Shown: positions 28,601-35,953 of the stretch, one piece after another
Layout of the letters: every line of letters begins with the position of its first letter
Numbering within the stretch: position 1 is the first letter of the stretch
Source: Thalassovita autumnalis
GTDB taxonomy: Bacteria > Pseudomonadota > Alphaproteobacteria > Rhodobacterales > Rhodobacteraceae
Assembly: GCF_001458255.1 (NCBI RefSeq)
Contig: NZ_CYSB01000010.1
Span: forward strand, 62,001 to 126,000
Length of the DNA stretch: 64,000 nucleotides
Reading direction: 5' to 3'
Translations under genes and position numbers: made by a program
Notes under the pieces: generated by a model
Told to the model about the DNA's origin: nothing
Database searches by the model: none
What the model saw: the letters and a program-made list of their open reading frames with translations, nothing else

Positions 28601-28843
28601 GTCTGCCTCAGTGCCGCCGGTTTTCCGGTCTGGCCTCAATTATTGTTGCACCAACGCTAGCACAGGCCGGGCGTCGAATAAAGCGTGCAATGATACCGCT
28701 TTGGTATGTAAACGCCCGCCCGGCACCCTTTGGGGTAGATCTTGTGGCTGCGGGTAGGGCAGGGGCCAGACCGGGGATTTAACGGGGATTTACGGTGCAG
28801 AAAATGGCTGAGTTTGGCTGCGGGGGATGCCGCTAACCGGAGC

Positions 28844-29359
28844 CTAATCCAGCCGTTTGAACATGTAAGTGGTCGAATCGTAACGTTCCCCGTGCACATC
28901 CAGGCAGTAGCCGGGAATGACCCCGGCGGTCTGAAATCCCAGCGCGCTGTACAACGGCTCCGCCGCGTCACCCGTGCGGGTGTCCAGCGTCAGCAGCCCC
29001 TTGCCAATCCGGCGCGCCTCCGCCTCAAGATGGTGCATCAGCTGCCGGGCCAGTCCCTTGCGGCGGTGACCGGGATGCACCAGCAGTTTGGAGACTTCAC
29101 CGCGGTGCGGCTGGTTGCCGGGCATCGCTGTGATCAGCGTCACCACCCCGGCGGGCTGACCCTGATCCAGCGCTACGTACAGACGCCGCGCGCCGCCGTC
29201 GACCTCTGCCAGCAGCCCCTGCCAGAAGCTTTTCGCCTCCGCCTGGGTATGGGGCAGAATAAAGCCGACGCTGGCACCATCGGCCACACAGGCGTGCAGA
29301 ATTTCGGCCAGATCATCCAGCCGCTGCGCCATGTCATAGGCGCTCCATTCAGTGATCAT
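28844..29359 (-). CDS. GNAT-family N-acetyltransferase, downstream of an XRE-cupin regulator
   Basis: A 171-residue GNAT protein with the acetyl-CoA loop HPGHRRKGLARQLMHHLE and C-terminal ALGFQTAGVIPGYCLD. It starts 9 nt after the XRE-cupin gene stop and is surely co-transcribed, so the regulator likely controls it. The substrate is unknown; polyamine or amino-acid derivatives are plausible given the usual partners of XRE-cupin regulators. The 243-nt region before dac carries no other clear gene. Confidence 0.87.
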   Translation of the reverse strand: MITEWSAYDMAQRLDDLAEILHACVADGASVGFILPHTQAEAKSFWQGLLAEVDGGARRLYVALDQGQPAGVVTLITAMPGNQPHRGEVSKLLVHPGHRRKGLARQLMHHLEAEARRIGKGLLTLDTRTGDAAEPLYSALGFQTAGVIPGYCLDVHGERYDSTTYMFKRLD

Positions 29360-29368
29360 CGGATCCTC

Positions 29369-29908
29369 TCACAGCAGAAAAAGGTGGTAATGGGCGGCGC
29401 TCGCGCCTGTCTCAAACCGGGTCGCGCCGTAAAGCCGGTAGCGCAGGCAATCGCCGGGGCTGAGGCTATGCGCTTTGCCTTCAACGCTCACCGTCAGCTG
29501 ACCGCTGAGCAGCAACAGGTGATGTTCCAGCCCGGCCCGTGGCGGTGCGTCATAGCTGATGCACTGCCCCGCTGGCAGCTGGCAGTCCAGCCATTCCCCC
29601 GCCAGATCCGCACCGGGGGGGGAAATGACACTGCGCGTGAAGCCCGTGTCGCCATCCCGCCAGGACTTGCGACCATCGGCTGGGATCACCGCCGGGGCCT
29701 GATCTTCGACCAGCGCCAGCAAGCGCGACATTGAGGTGCCGTAAGCCCGGCACAGCTTGGCCAGGGTGTCTGTTGTCGGGCTGACCTGCGCCTTTTCCAC
29801 CCGCGCCAATGTGGCCCGGCTGACCCCGGTTTCCTGCGCTAATTGGTCCAGTGACCATCCGGCCTCGGCCCTGAGGCGGGTTAAATGTTGGGCGAGCAAG
29901 CTGTCCAT
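29369..29908 (-). CDS. XRE-family regulator with C-terminal cupin domain
   Basis: This 179-residue regulator has an N-terminal helix-turn-helix (residues about 8-62, with WSLDQLAQETGVSRATLARVEK) and a C-terminal cupin barrel (GLEHHLLLLSGQLTVSVEG). This architecture covers sensors of small amino-acid or polyamine ligands. A strong inverted and repeated TGTGAGAAT motif lies directly upstream of the ATG at 29908 and is probably its own operator. Confidence 0.9.
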   Translation of the reverse strand: MDSLLAQHLTRLRAEAGWSLDQLAQETGVSRATLARVEKAQVSPTTDTLAKLCRAYGTSMSRLLALVEDQAPAVIPADGRKSWRDGDTGFTRSVISPPGADLAGEWLDCQLPAGQCISYDAPPRAGLEHHLLLLSGQLTVSVEGKAHSLSPGDCLRYRLYGATRFETGASAAHYHLFLL

Positions 29909-29923
29909 GTCTCAATTCCGGTC

Positions 29924-29964
29924 AATTCTCTCATTTGTGAGAATTGCGACCGAATGTGAGAATG
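29924..29964. promoter_or_regulatory. Operator cluster of the XRE-cupin regulator
   Basis: AATTCTC (29924-29930) and GAGAATT (29939-29945) form an inverted repeat. TGTGAGAAT appears at 29936-29944 and again at 29956-29964, giving three half-sites on roughly two helical turns. The cluster lies 16 nt from the regulator's ATG, so autoregulation is likely. Confidence 0.65.
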
Positions 29965-29972
29965 TAAAGGGA

Positions 29973-30680
29973 TTAGCTCTGTTCGATCCGATCGATTAGC
30001 GAAACAAGCTGCCCCAGATGGTCCAATGCCTCATATTTAGGCGCGGTTTCGGGGGCCGGGGCTTTTTCGAACTCCCAGACCTCACCATGGGGCACGTAGA
30101 CCCCCCAACCGCCAGCATCGACCATCGGCACAACATCGGACTTCATCGAATTGCCCGCCATCAGCCCCCGCACCGCGCCGTCGCCATGATCGGCAAAGAT
30201 CCGAGCGTAGACCTCAGGGGTTTTGTCACTGACAATCTCCACCCCATCAAACAGATCGCCAAGGCCTGATTGCGCCAGCTTGCGCTCCTGATCGATCAGA
30301 TCGCCCTTGGTGATCAGCAAAACGCGGTGGCTGTCGGCAATGGCCTCCACCGCCTCATGTGCGTGGGGCAACAGCTCAATCGGGTGCTGCAACATCTCTT
30401 GCCCGGCATCGATCAGCTCACGCAAGACAGCGCCCGGCACCCGGTTTTCGGTGACCTCCAGCGCGGTTTCGATCATCGACAGCACAAAGCCCTTCACGCC
30501 GAACCCGTAGTGCCCCAGATTGCGCCGTTCAGCCGCCAGCAGCCGGTCACTCAGGTGATCAGGGTCGGCATGATCGCGCAGCAAATCGGCGAATCGCTCC
30601 TGTGTGATCCGAAAGAACCTTTCGTTGTGCCAAAGCGTGTCATCAGCATCGAAACCAATTGTTGTGAGTTTCTGTGCCAA
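29973..30680 (-). CDS. HAD-superfamily hydrolase
   Basis: A 235-residue HAD phosphatase with motif I near [10 protein letters not shown], motif II in LLITKGDL, and motif IV in [26 protein letters not shown]. It resembles the YjjG-type pyrimidine 5'-nucleotidase/house-cleaning group, but the substrate is not determined by sequence. It is divergent from clpS. The XRE-cupin gene lies 64 nt downstream on the same strand, with its own likely promoter in between. Confidence 0.88.
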   Translation of the reverse strand: MAQKLTTIGFDADDTLWHNERFFRITQERFADLLRDHADPDHLSDRLLAAERRNLGHYGFGVKGFVLSMIETALEVTENRVPGAVLRELIDAGQEMLQHPIELLPHAHEAVEAIADSHRVLLITKGDLIDQERKLAQSGLGDLFDGVEIVSDKTPEVYARIFADHGDGAVRGLMAGNSMKSDVVPMVDAGGWGVYVPHGEVWEFEKAPAPETAPKYEALDHLGQLVSLIDRIEQS

Positions 30681-30800
30681 AATTCACCCCCAATTTCATA
30701 TCAGTTGCGGGTCTGCGCGCTGCTGACCTCTTTTCTAACCTACAACACAGGTTATATAGACCGTTCAAAGCGTAGTAGCCTCAAACCGAAGACCCTTCTT

Positions 30801-31154
30801 ATGATTGACTGTGCCGTGATGACAACTGTGATGACATCCGACAATGATGATGACTTCGGCGGCGACAGCTCTGTCGCTCTGCAGACCAAGCCGAAGACCA
30901 AGCGCCCGCCACTCTACAAGGTGATGTTGCTCAATGATGACTACACTCCGATGGAGTTTGTGGTGCACATCCTTGAGCGTTTCTTTGGCATGACCCACAG
31001 TCAGGCGTTTGAGATCATGCTGACCGTGCATAAGAAAGGCGTCGCCGTTGTGGGCGTCTTCAGCCACGAGATTGCAGAAACCAAGGTGACACAGGTGATG
31101 GATTTTGCCCGTCGCCATCAGCATCCGCTGCAATGCACCATGGAAAAGGAGTGA
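30801..31154 (+). CDS. clpS: ATP-dependent Clp protease adaptor ClpS
   Basis: The protein carries the ClpS core [22 protein letters not shown] and the conserved [20 protein letters not shown], which bind N-degron substrates and pass them to ClpAP. Three in-frame ATGs (30801, 30819, 30831) are possible and none has a clear ribosome-binding site; the last would give a 107-residue protein. The long frame starting at 30270 runs over the divergent HAD gene and is rejected. No clpA is adjacent. Confidence 0.9.
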   Translation: MIDCAVMTTVMTSDNDDDFGGDSSVALQTKPKTKRPPLYKVMLLNDDYTPMEFVVHILERFFGMTHSQAFEIMLTVHKKGVAVVGVFSHEIAETKVTQVMDFARRHQHPLQCTMEKE

Positions 31155-31185
31155 ACCGCCCCGGTTCACGCATTTAGGTCCTGAC

Positions 31186-32178
31186 ATGAGCCACCCGCGT
31201 TTGTCCCTCGCCCTTGATGGCGGTGGGCTGGATATTTCGTCTGGCCGCATCGTTGTGTTTGGCGCCCGCAGTGATCTTGATCTGCGCGATCTGCCGAAAG
31301 AGCGCTGCCAGCTGATCACCGGCTATAAACCGGATGTGGATACGCTGAGCGCGCAGGGCTGGGAGGTGGCGACAGGGGCCGATGGATCATTTGACACCGC
31401 GATCGTCTTTCTGCCCCGCGCCAAGAAACTGGCCAAAGCGATGATCGCTGAGGCCGTGGGTCTGGGTGTGGCCACTGTGGTGGTGGATGGTCAGAAAACC
31501 GATGGCGTCGACTCGCTCCTGAAAGAGATGCGCAAACGCGGTGAGGTGGCCAATGTCCTGTCCAAGGCCCATGGCAAACTGTTCTGGGTCACCGGGCTGT
31601 GTGCCGCAGATCTGGCGGACTGGCAGGCCCCCGCAAAACAGGAAATCGAAGAGGGGTTTGTGACCGCGCCGGGGGTGTTTTCCGCTGACGGTATCGATCC
31701 TGCCTCCCGCCTTTTGGTGGATGTGCTGCCGCAGAAGCTGGGCAAACACTTGGCCGATCTGGGGGCCGGTTGGGGCTACCTGTCGCGCAATCTCTTGACC
31801 CGGGATAGCGTCAAAACGCTCTCTCTGGTAGAATCAGACCATGCGAGTCTGACCTGCGCCAAGGCCAATCTAAGCGATGATCGCGCGACATTTCACTGGG
31901 CGGATGCCACCAAATGGCGCTCGGACCGGCTGTTGGATGGGGTGATCATGAACCCGCCGTTCCACACTGGTCGCGCGGCAGAACCTCAATTAGGTCAAGC
32001 ATTTATCGCAAATGCTGCGCGAAATCTTTCGCAGTCCGGCCAACTTTGGCTGGTGGCAAACCGCCAATTGCCTTATGAAACATCTCTTGCCGAACTCTTC
32101 CTGGATGTGGAAGAAATTGGCGGAGATAATCGGTTCAAGGTTCTTCACGCTGCGCGGCGCCGCCGCTCGGGTCGTTAA
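31186..32178 (+). CDS. rsmC: 16S rRNA methyltransferase, RsmC-like
   Basis: The 330-residue protein has the two-domain RsmC/RlmG layout: an inactive N-terminal methyltransferase fold and a C-terminal Rossmann domain with SAM motif HLADLGAGWGYLSR and catalytic IMNPPFHTGR. In E. coli RsmC makes m2G1207 of 16S rRNA. The ATG at 31186 (MSHPRLSLAL) is chosen over an earlier frame inside clpS. It follows clpS by 31 nt. Confidence 0.88.
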   Translation: MSHPRLSLALDGGGLDISSGRIVVFGARSDLDLRDLPKERCQLITGYKPDVDTLSAQGWEVATGADGSFDTAIVFLPRAKKLAKAMIAEAVGLGVATVVVDGQKTDGVDSLLKEMRKRGEVANVLSKAHGKLFWVTGLCAADLADWQAPAKQEIEEGFVTAPGVFSADGIDPASRLLVDVLPQKLGKHLADLGAGWGYLSRNLLTRDSVKTLSLVESDHASLTCAKANLSDDRATFHWADATKWRSDRLLDGVIMNPPFHTGRAAEPQLGQAFIANAARNLSQSGQLWLVANRQLPYETSLAELFLDVEEIGGDNRFKVLHAARRRRSGR

Positions 32179-32234
32179 CACAGCTCGTCACCAAATCGCC
32201 GCCGGCTGACCCCGCGGCCCCGCAGGAGAAACCC

Positions 32235-33032
32235 ATGTCATTTGCGATTTCCGGCAAAACTGCCATCGTCACTGGTGGCGCTAACGGCATCGGTTTGGCC
32301 ATTGGCCGCCATTTCCTCGACAAAGGCGCCAATGTGATCTTCGCCGATATGGACGAAGACAACCTGATCCGCGAATTGGGCCCGAATGAGGAAGGCAACC
32401 CGCACCGCTACTTTGCCGGCGATCTGCGTGAGAAACTGACCTTGGCGAACCTGCTCTCGGCCACTCTGGACGCTTTTGACAGTGTCGACATTCTGGTCAA
32501 CGCCTCACGCCAGATCATCGCCGCCGACCCGCTGAACGGGGATGACGCGATGGAGATCATGCTGCAGCAGAACCTGCTCACTGCGCTGAAACTGTCGCAG
32601 CTGGTGGCCAAGCGCATGATCAAACAGGGCGCTGAGGAGGAGGAGGGCATCCTTGGCACCATCGTTAACATCTCTTGCATCGCCTCACGCCGCACCTCGC
32701 CGGACCTGCTGGCCTATTCGGTCAGCTCGGCGGCATTGGATCAGATGACCCGCTCCCTGGCTGTGGCCCTCGCGCCCAACCGGATCCGCGTCAACGGTCT
32801 GGCTTTTGGGTCGGTCATGTCGAACAGCCTGAAAGAGACCCTGCGCGAACATGGTGAGTTCCGCGATGAGATTGAGGCGCGCACCCCGCTTGGTCGGATC
32901 GCCGCCCCCACCGAACTGGCCGAAGCGGCACAGTTCCTGGCCTCAGACGCCTCGGGCTTTATGACCGGTCAGATCATGACCGTGGACGGCGGCCGCACCC
33001 TGATGGACCCGGTCACCGCACCGGCGCATTAA
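32235..33032 (+). CDS. SDR-fold protein lacking the catalytic lysine
   Basis: A 265-residue classical SDR by fold: cofactor motif TGGANGIG (residues 13-20), DLREK (63-67), and the active-site tyrosine Y161 with S147 at the usual spacing. The YxxxK motif reads Y161-S-V-S-S165, so the catalytic Lys is Ser. The NNAG motif is also changed to VNAS. The C-terminus retains the PG-like loop region and a TVDGGRTLMDP tail as in dehydrogenases. It may be a pseudoenzyme or use another proton path. It is 57 nt after rsmC, with a good AGGAGAAA site. Confidence 0.85.
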   Translation: MSFAISGKTAIVTGGANGIGLAIGRHFLDKGANVIFADMDEDNLIRELGPNEEGNPHRYFAGDLREKLTLANLLSATLDAFDSVDILVNASRQIIAADPLNGDDAMEIMLQQNLLTALKLSQLVAKRMIKQGAEEEEGILGTIVNISCIASRRTSPDLLAYSVSSAALDQMTRSLAVALAPNRIRVNGLAFGSVMSNSLKETLREHGEFRDEIEARTPLGRIAAPTELAEAAQFLASDASGFMTGQIMTVDGGRTLMDPVTAPAH

Positions 33033-33065
33033 CTGACCTTCCGTCCGGGTCACGTAGTGAGCCGG

Positions 33066-33099
33066 TTCGCACCCGACCCGCCCCCAAGGCGGGTGCGAA
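33066..33099 (+). terminator. GC-rich hairpin after the SDR gene
   Basis: TTCGCACCCG pairs with CGGGTGCGAA around a loop that itself contains ACCCGCCCCC. A weak TTCTTG follows. It could terminate the rsmC/SDR transcript; the internal CCCGACCCGCCCC also occurs at 59157-59169. Confidence 0.55.
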
Positions 33100-33281
33100 T
33101 TCTTGATGATCGTCCAGTGCACAACGACTCTTTGGGCCCAGAGGCCACGCAAGTTATAGAGCCGCCTTCGGATCGGGCGCGAACCTCCCGTTGCACTCTA
33201 TTCGTGACGCGACCGAACGCGCGCTTTTCGCCCTTCGCCGCACCTGCTACATCCCTAACAATAGGATGAAGGAGCGCCGCA

Positions 33282-34175
33282 ATGTCGGAAGAGTTTGCAC
33301 AAGAAAAACAACGCGCCAGCCAGTGGTTCCGCCAGCTGCGTGATGAGATTGTTGCCGCCTTTGAGGCGCTGGAGGACAGCCAGACCACCGGCCCCTTCGC
33401 GGATCAGCCTGCCGGACGCTTTGAGGTGACCGAGACCAAACGCGCTTCGGCGGATGGCTCGGACGCAGGCGGCGGCTTGATGAGTGTGATGCGCGGCGGC
33501 CGGGTGTTTGAAAAAGTGGGGGTTAATATCTCCACTGTTTACGGTGAGTTGGGCGAACGGGCGCAGAACGCTATGGCCGCGCGCAAAGGCATCCCCGGCA
33601 TGAAACAGGATCCGCGCTTCTGGGCCTCGGGCATTTCGCTGGTGGCGCATATGCAGAACCCGCATACCCCTGCCGTGCATATGAACACCCGCATGTTCTG
33701 GACCCCGCATGCCTGGTGGTTTGGCGGTGGATCGGACCTGAACCCCTGCATCGAATATGATGAGGACACCGCGCATTTCCACGGCGTGCAGAAAGAGTTC
33801 TGTGACAAGCACGACACCGCGTTCTATCCGCGCCTGAAGGAATGGGCGGATGAGTATTTCTTTGTGCCCCATCGCGGCCGCGCGCGCGGGGTTGGCGGCA
33901 TCTTTCTGGATGATCACAACTCGGGCGACTGGGAGGCGGATTTTGCCTTTATTCAGGACGTCGGCCGCGCCTTCCTGCCGGCTTTCCTGCCGGTGACTGA
34001 GAAACGCCGTGATACGGTCTGGAGCGAGGCGGACAAAGACCAGCAGCTGCAGCACCGTGGCCTTTATGCGGAATATAACCTTGTCTATGACCGTGGCACC
34101 AAGTTTGGTCTGGAAACCGGCCATGACGCCAATGCGGTCCTGATGAGCCTGCCGCCGATGGCGAAATGGGTGTGA
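33282..34175 (+). CDS. hemF: Oxygen-dependent coproporphyrinogen III oxidase
   Basis: This 297-residue enzyme performs the aerobic version of the HemN reaction. Family hallmarks include VHMNTRMF, WWFGGGSDLNP, FLPHRG-like FFVPHRGRARGVGGIFLDD and LYAEYNLVYDRGTKFGL. Length fits HemF. AAGGAG precedes the ATG by a normal distance. With hemN at 14581-15936, the cell can make haem with or without oxygen. Confidence 0.96.
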   Translation: MSEEFAQEKQRASQWFRQLRDEIVAAFEALEDSQTTGPFADQPAGRFEVTETKRASADGSDAGGGLMSVMRGGRVFEKVGVNISTVYGELGERAQNAMAARKGIPGMKQDPRFWASGISLVAHMQNPHTPAVHMNTRMFWTPHAWWFGGGSDLNPCIEYDEDTAHFHGVQKEFCDKHDTAFYPRLKEWADEYFFVPHRGRARGVGGIFLDDHNSGDWEADFAFIQDVGRAFLPAFLPVTEKRRDTVWSEADKDQQLQHRGLYAEYNLVYDRGTKFGLETGHDANAVLMSLPPMAKWV

Positions 34176-34204
34176 GCGGATCCACACGACCGGCTTAGAA
34201 ATGG

Positions 34205-34229
34205 GCCTCCACCGCGGTGGGGGCTTTTT
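34205..34229 (+). terminator. Rho-independent terminator of hemF
   Basis: GCCTCCACC pairs with GGTGGGGGC around a very short loop and runs into TTTTT, 30 nt past the hemF stop. Confidence 0.8.
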
Positions 34230-34308
34230 CTTTGGCGAGCTTCGTAGCAGTGTCTGGAAGGTATCAGAAGAGCCCAAAGGTGATTGCCTTCAAGCTGGGC
34301 CACTGCGG

Positions 34309-34380
34309 CCGAACCGAGGGGCAAAGCGAAGCGCCCGCCCCGTGGGGGCGGTTCGGGCGCTGCCAAATCGAAGATTTGGC
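34309..34380. repeat. Stacked GC-rich hairpins upstream of the GFA gene
   Basis: CCGAACC opens a region that contains GCCCGCCCCGTGGGGGCGG (a short-loop hairpin within GCGC...GCGC arms) and then GCCAAATC-GAA-GATTTGGC, a perfect 8-bp stem. It lies in the leader of the GFA gene. It resembles the repetitive intergenic hairpins of this genome rather than a typical promoter. Confidence 0.5.
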
Positions 34381-34421
34381 TGAGTGAAACTGTGGAAGGG
34401 GCAAGAGTAAGGGAGAGAGCC

Positions 34422-34826
34422 ATGGCCAAAGGGGAATGCAATTGCGGCGCGGTCCGGTTTGAGATCACGTCCGAGATCCGCGATGTCTACATGTGCCACT
34501 GTTCCATCTGTCGCCGTATGACCGGCGGCGCAGGGGTGCCGGTGGTCGTGGTCCCGAATGAGGATTTCCGCTGGCTGTCAGGGCAAGACAACATCGCCAC
34601 CTGGAAAAAGCCAGACGTCGATTGGCAGGGCTGGTTCTGCCGCACCTGTGGTTCGCCTTTGCCGGGCGACAATGATCCGGCGCGCACCTATGTGCCTGTG
34701 GGCGTGCTGACCGAAGGCGCCGAGGCTCTGGAGGTGAAACATCACATCTGGGTTGGCTCCAAGGCGCATTGGGATGTGATTGGGGACGCGGGCAAACAAC
34801 ACCCCGAGGCCTTTGGCACTGGCTGA
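34422..34826 (+). CDS. GFA-family zinc protein (glutathione-dependent formaldehyde-activating-like)
   Basis: The 134-residue protein has the three cysteine clusters of the GFA/CENP-V fold: CNCGAV, CHCSICRRMTG and CRTCGSPL. These bind zinc. Some members adduct glutathione to formaldehyde, but most are uncharacterised. GGGAG precedes the ATG at 34422; an in-frame start at 34284 runs through the hairpin region. It is convergent with the formate dehydrogenase operon, which makes a C1-related role tempting but unproven. Confidence 0.85.
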   Translation: MAKGECNCGAVRFEITSEIRDVYMCHCSICRRMTGGAGVPVVVVPNEDFRWLSGQDNIATWKKPDVDWQGWFCRTCGSPLPGDNDPARTYVPVGVLTEGAEALEVKHHIWVGSKAHWDVIGDAGKQHPEAFGTG

Positions 34827-34849
34827 GTGGCTCAGGCTGAAAAGGGGCA

Positions 34850-34920
34850 GGGGGCGTTGCCCCCTCCGTTCAAAAGGGTTTTGAACGTCACCCCCAGAGT
34901 ATTTGTGAAACGATGAAAAG
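34850..34920 (+). repeat. Structured dispersed element, copy 1
   Basis: Hairpin one is GGGGGC-GTT-GCCCCC. Hairpin two is CGTTCAAAA-GGG-TTTTGAACG. They are followed by the tail CCCCCAGAGTATTTGTGAAA and CGATGAAAAG. A second copy at 45594-45654 has the same order with a different second stem, and the tail recurs at 48946. It lies between the GFA stop and the fdsD stop. Confidence 0.6.
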
Positions 34921-34922
34921 CG

Positions 34923-35147
34923 TCAGTCGATCTCAACTGGTTTGCGGATCTGCGGCGCGGCTTTCAGCACCAGCGGTTTCAATCCTTGGCCGCCGGCGGC
35001 GATAATTTCGGACAGTTGATCGCGCATCCGTGGCTCCCAGAAGTCACTGATATGGGCAGCCACACCTTCGATGCCTTCAGCTTCTTTTTTGCTTTCGAAA
35101 AAGGTGGCGATCTGGTTCGCCATATAGATCAGTTTTTCCGGTTTCAT
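34923..35147 (-). CDS. fdsD: Formate dehydrogenase delta subunit FdsD
   Basis: A 74-residue protein matching the small FdsD/DUF family (MANQIATFFESK, AAHISDFWEPRMRDQL). FdsD and FdhD are needed to make active FdsABG in Rhodobacter-type enzymes. It overlaps the fdhD stop by 4 nt and ends the operon. Confidence 0.92.
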   Translation of the reverse strand: MKPEKLIYMANQIATFFESKKEAEGIEGVAAHISDFWEPRMRDQLSEIIAAGGQGLKPLVLKAAPQIRKPVEID

Positions 35148-35953
35148 TGCGGTTCTCCGCTGTGGATGCGGTGGGTGTGGGTGAAGACGTCAAAGCGGGT
35201 GCCGCGGGCGCGGGTCACCAGGGTGAGCCCGGCCTGATCAGCCAGATCCACCCCCAAGGCGGTGGGGGCGGAGACCGCGATCAGCACTGGCGCGCCGATC
35301 TGGGCGGTCTTCTGGATCATCTCAGACGACAGGCGGCTGGTGACGGTGATGGCACCGGTGCTGGCGTCGATCCCGGCAAGGGCCAGGGCGCCTGCCAGCT
35401 TGTCCAATGCATTGTGGCGGCCTACATCCTCGCGCACGAGGATCAGCCCGTCGCCGGGGCGATAAAACCCGGCCGCGTGGGCGGCATGGGTTTCGTCATG
35501 CAGCGGCTGTTGCTGGCGCATGGCTGTGGTGGCCAGATGGATGTCCTGACGGCGCAGCCGCAGGTTGGCGGTGACACGCGGCAGGGCGCGCATCGCCTGT
35601 TCTAGGCTTTCCACCCCGCAAAGGCCGCAGCCCACAGGACCAGCCAGCGCACGGCGGCGCTTGGCCATTGCGGCGGCACGCTCCTCGGGCAGCCACATCT
35701 GCAGCTCCACGCCTTGGGCGTGGCGGATCACCTCCACCTCACCCAGCTCATCGGCACTGTCGACCAGCCCTTCGGTCAGGGAAAACCCAACGGCAAAGTC
35801 GATCAGGTCCGCAGGCGAGCCCATCATCACCGCCAGCGTGGTGCCATTATAGACCAGCGCAATCGGCATCTCCTCGGCCAGCGCGGTGGTCTGGTCGCTG
35901 AGGCCCAGAGGCCCGGCCGTCAGGCCCGGTTTATCAACCGCCGCCCGCATCAC
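35144..35953 (-). CDS. fdhD: Formate dehydrogenase accessory sulfurtransferase FdhD
   Basis: The 269-residue FdhD passes sulfur from the IscS-type desulfurase to the molybdenum cofactor of formate dehydrogenase. The conserved cysteine pair is in VGCGLCGVESLE, and VREDVGRHNALDKL is the second family block. It overlaps fdsA and fdsD by 4 nt on each side, so it is made with its target enzyme. Confidence 0.95.
   Translation of the reverse strand: MMRAAVDKPGLTAGPLGLSDQTTALAEEMPIALVYNGTTLAVMMGSPADLIDFAVGFSLTEGLVDSADELGEVEVIRHAQGVELQMWLPEERAAAMAKRRRALAGPVGCGLCGVESLEQAMRALPRVTANLRLRRQDIHLATTAMRQQQPLHDETHAAHAAGFYRPGDGLILVREDVGRHNALDKLAGALALAGIDASTGAITVTSRLSSEMIQKTAQIGAPVLIAVSAPTALGVDLADQAGLTLVTRARGTRFDVFTHTHRIHSGEPQ

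Noticed and set aside
30270-30800. Long N-terminal extension of clpS
   Set aside because: It lies antisense to the HAD hydrolase gene, and ClpS proteins are about 105-120 residues.
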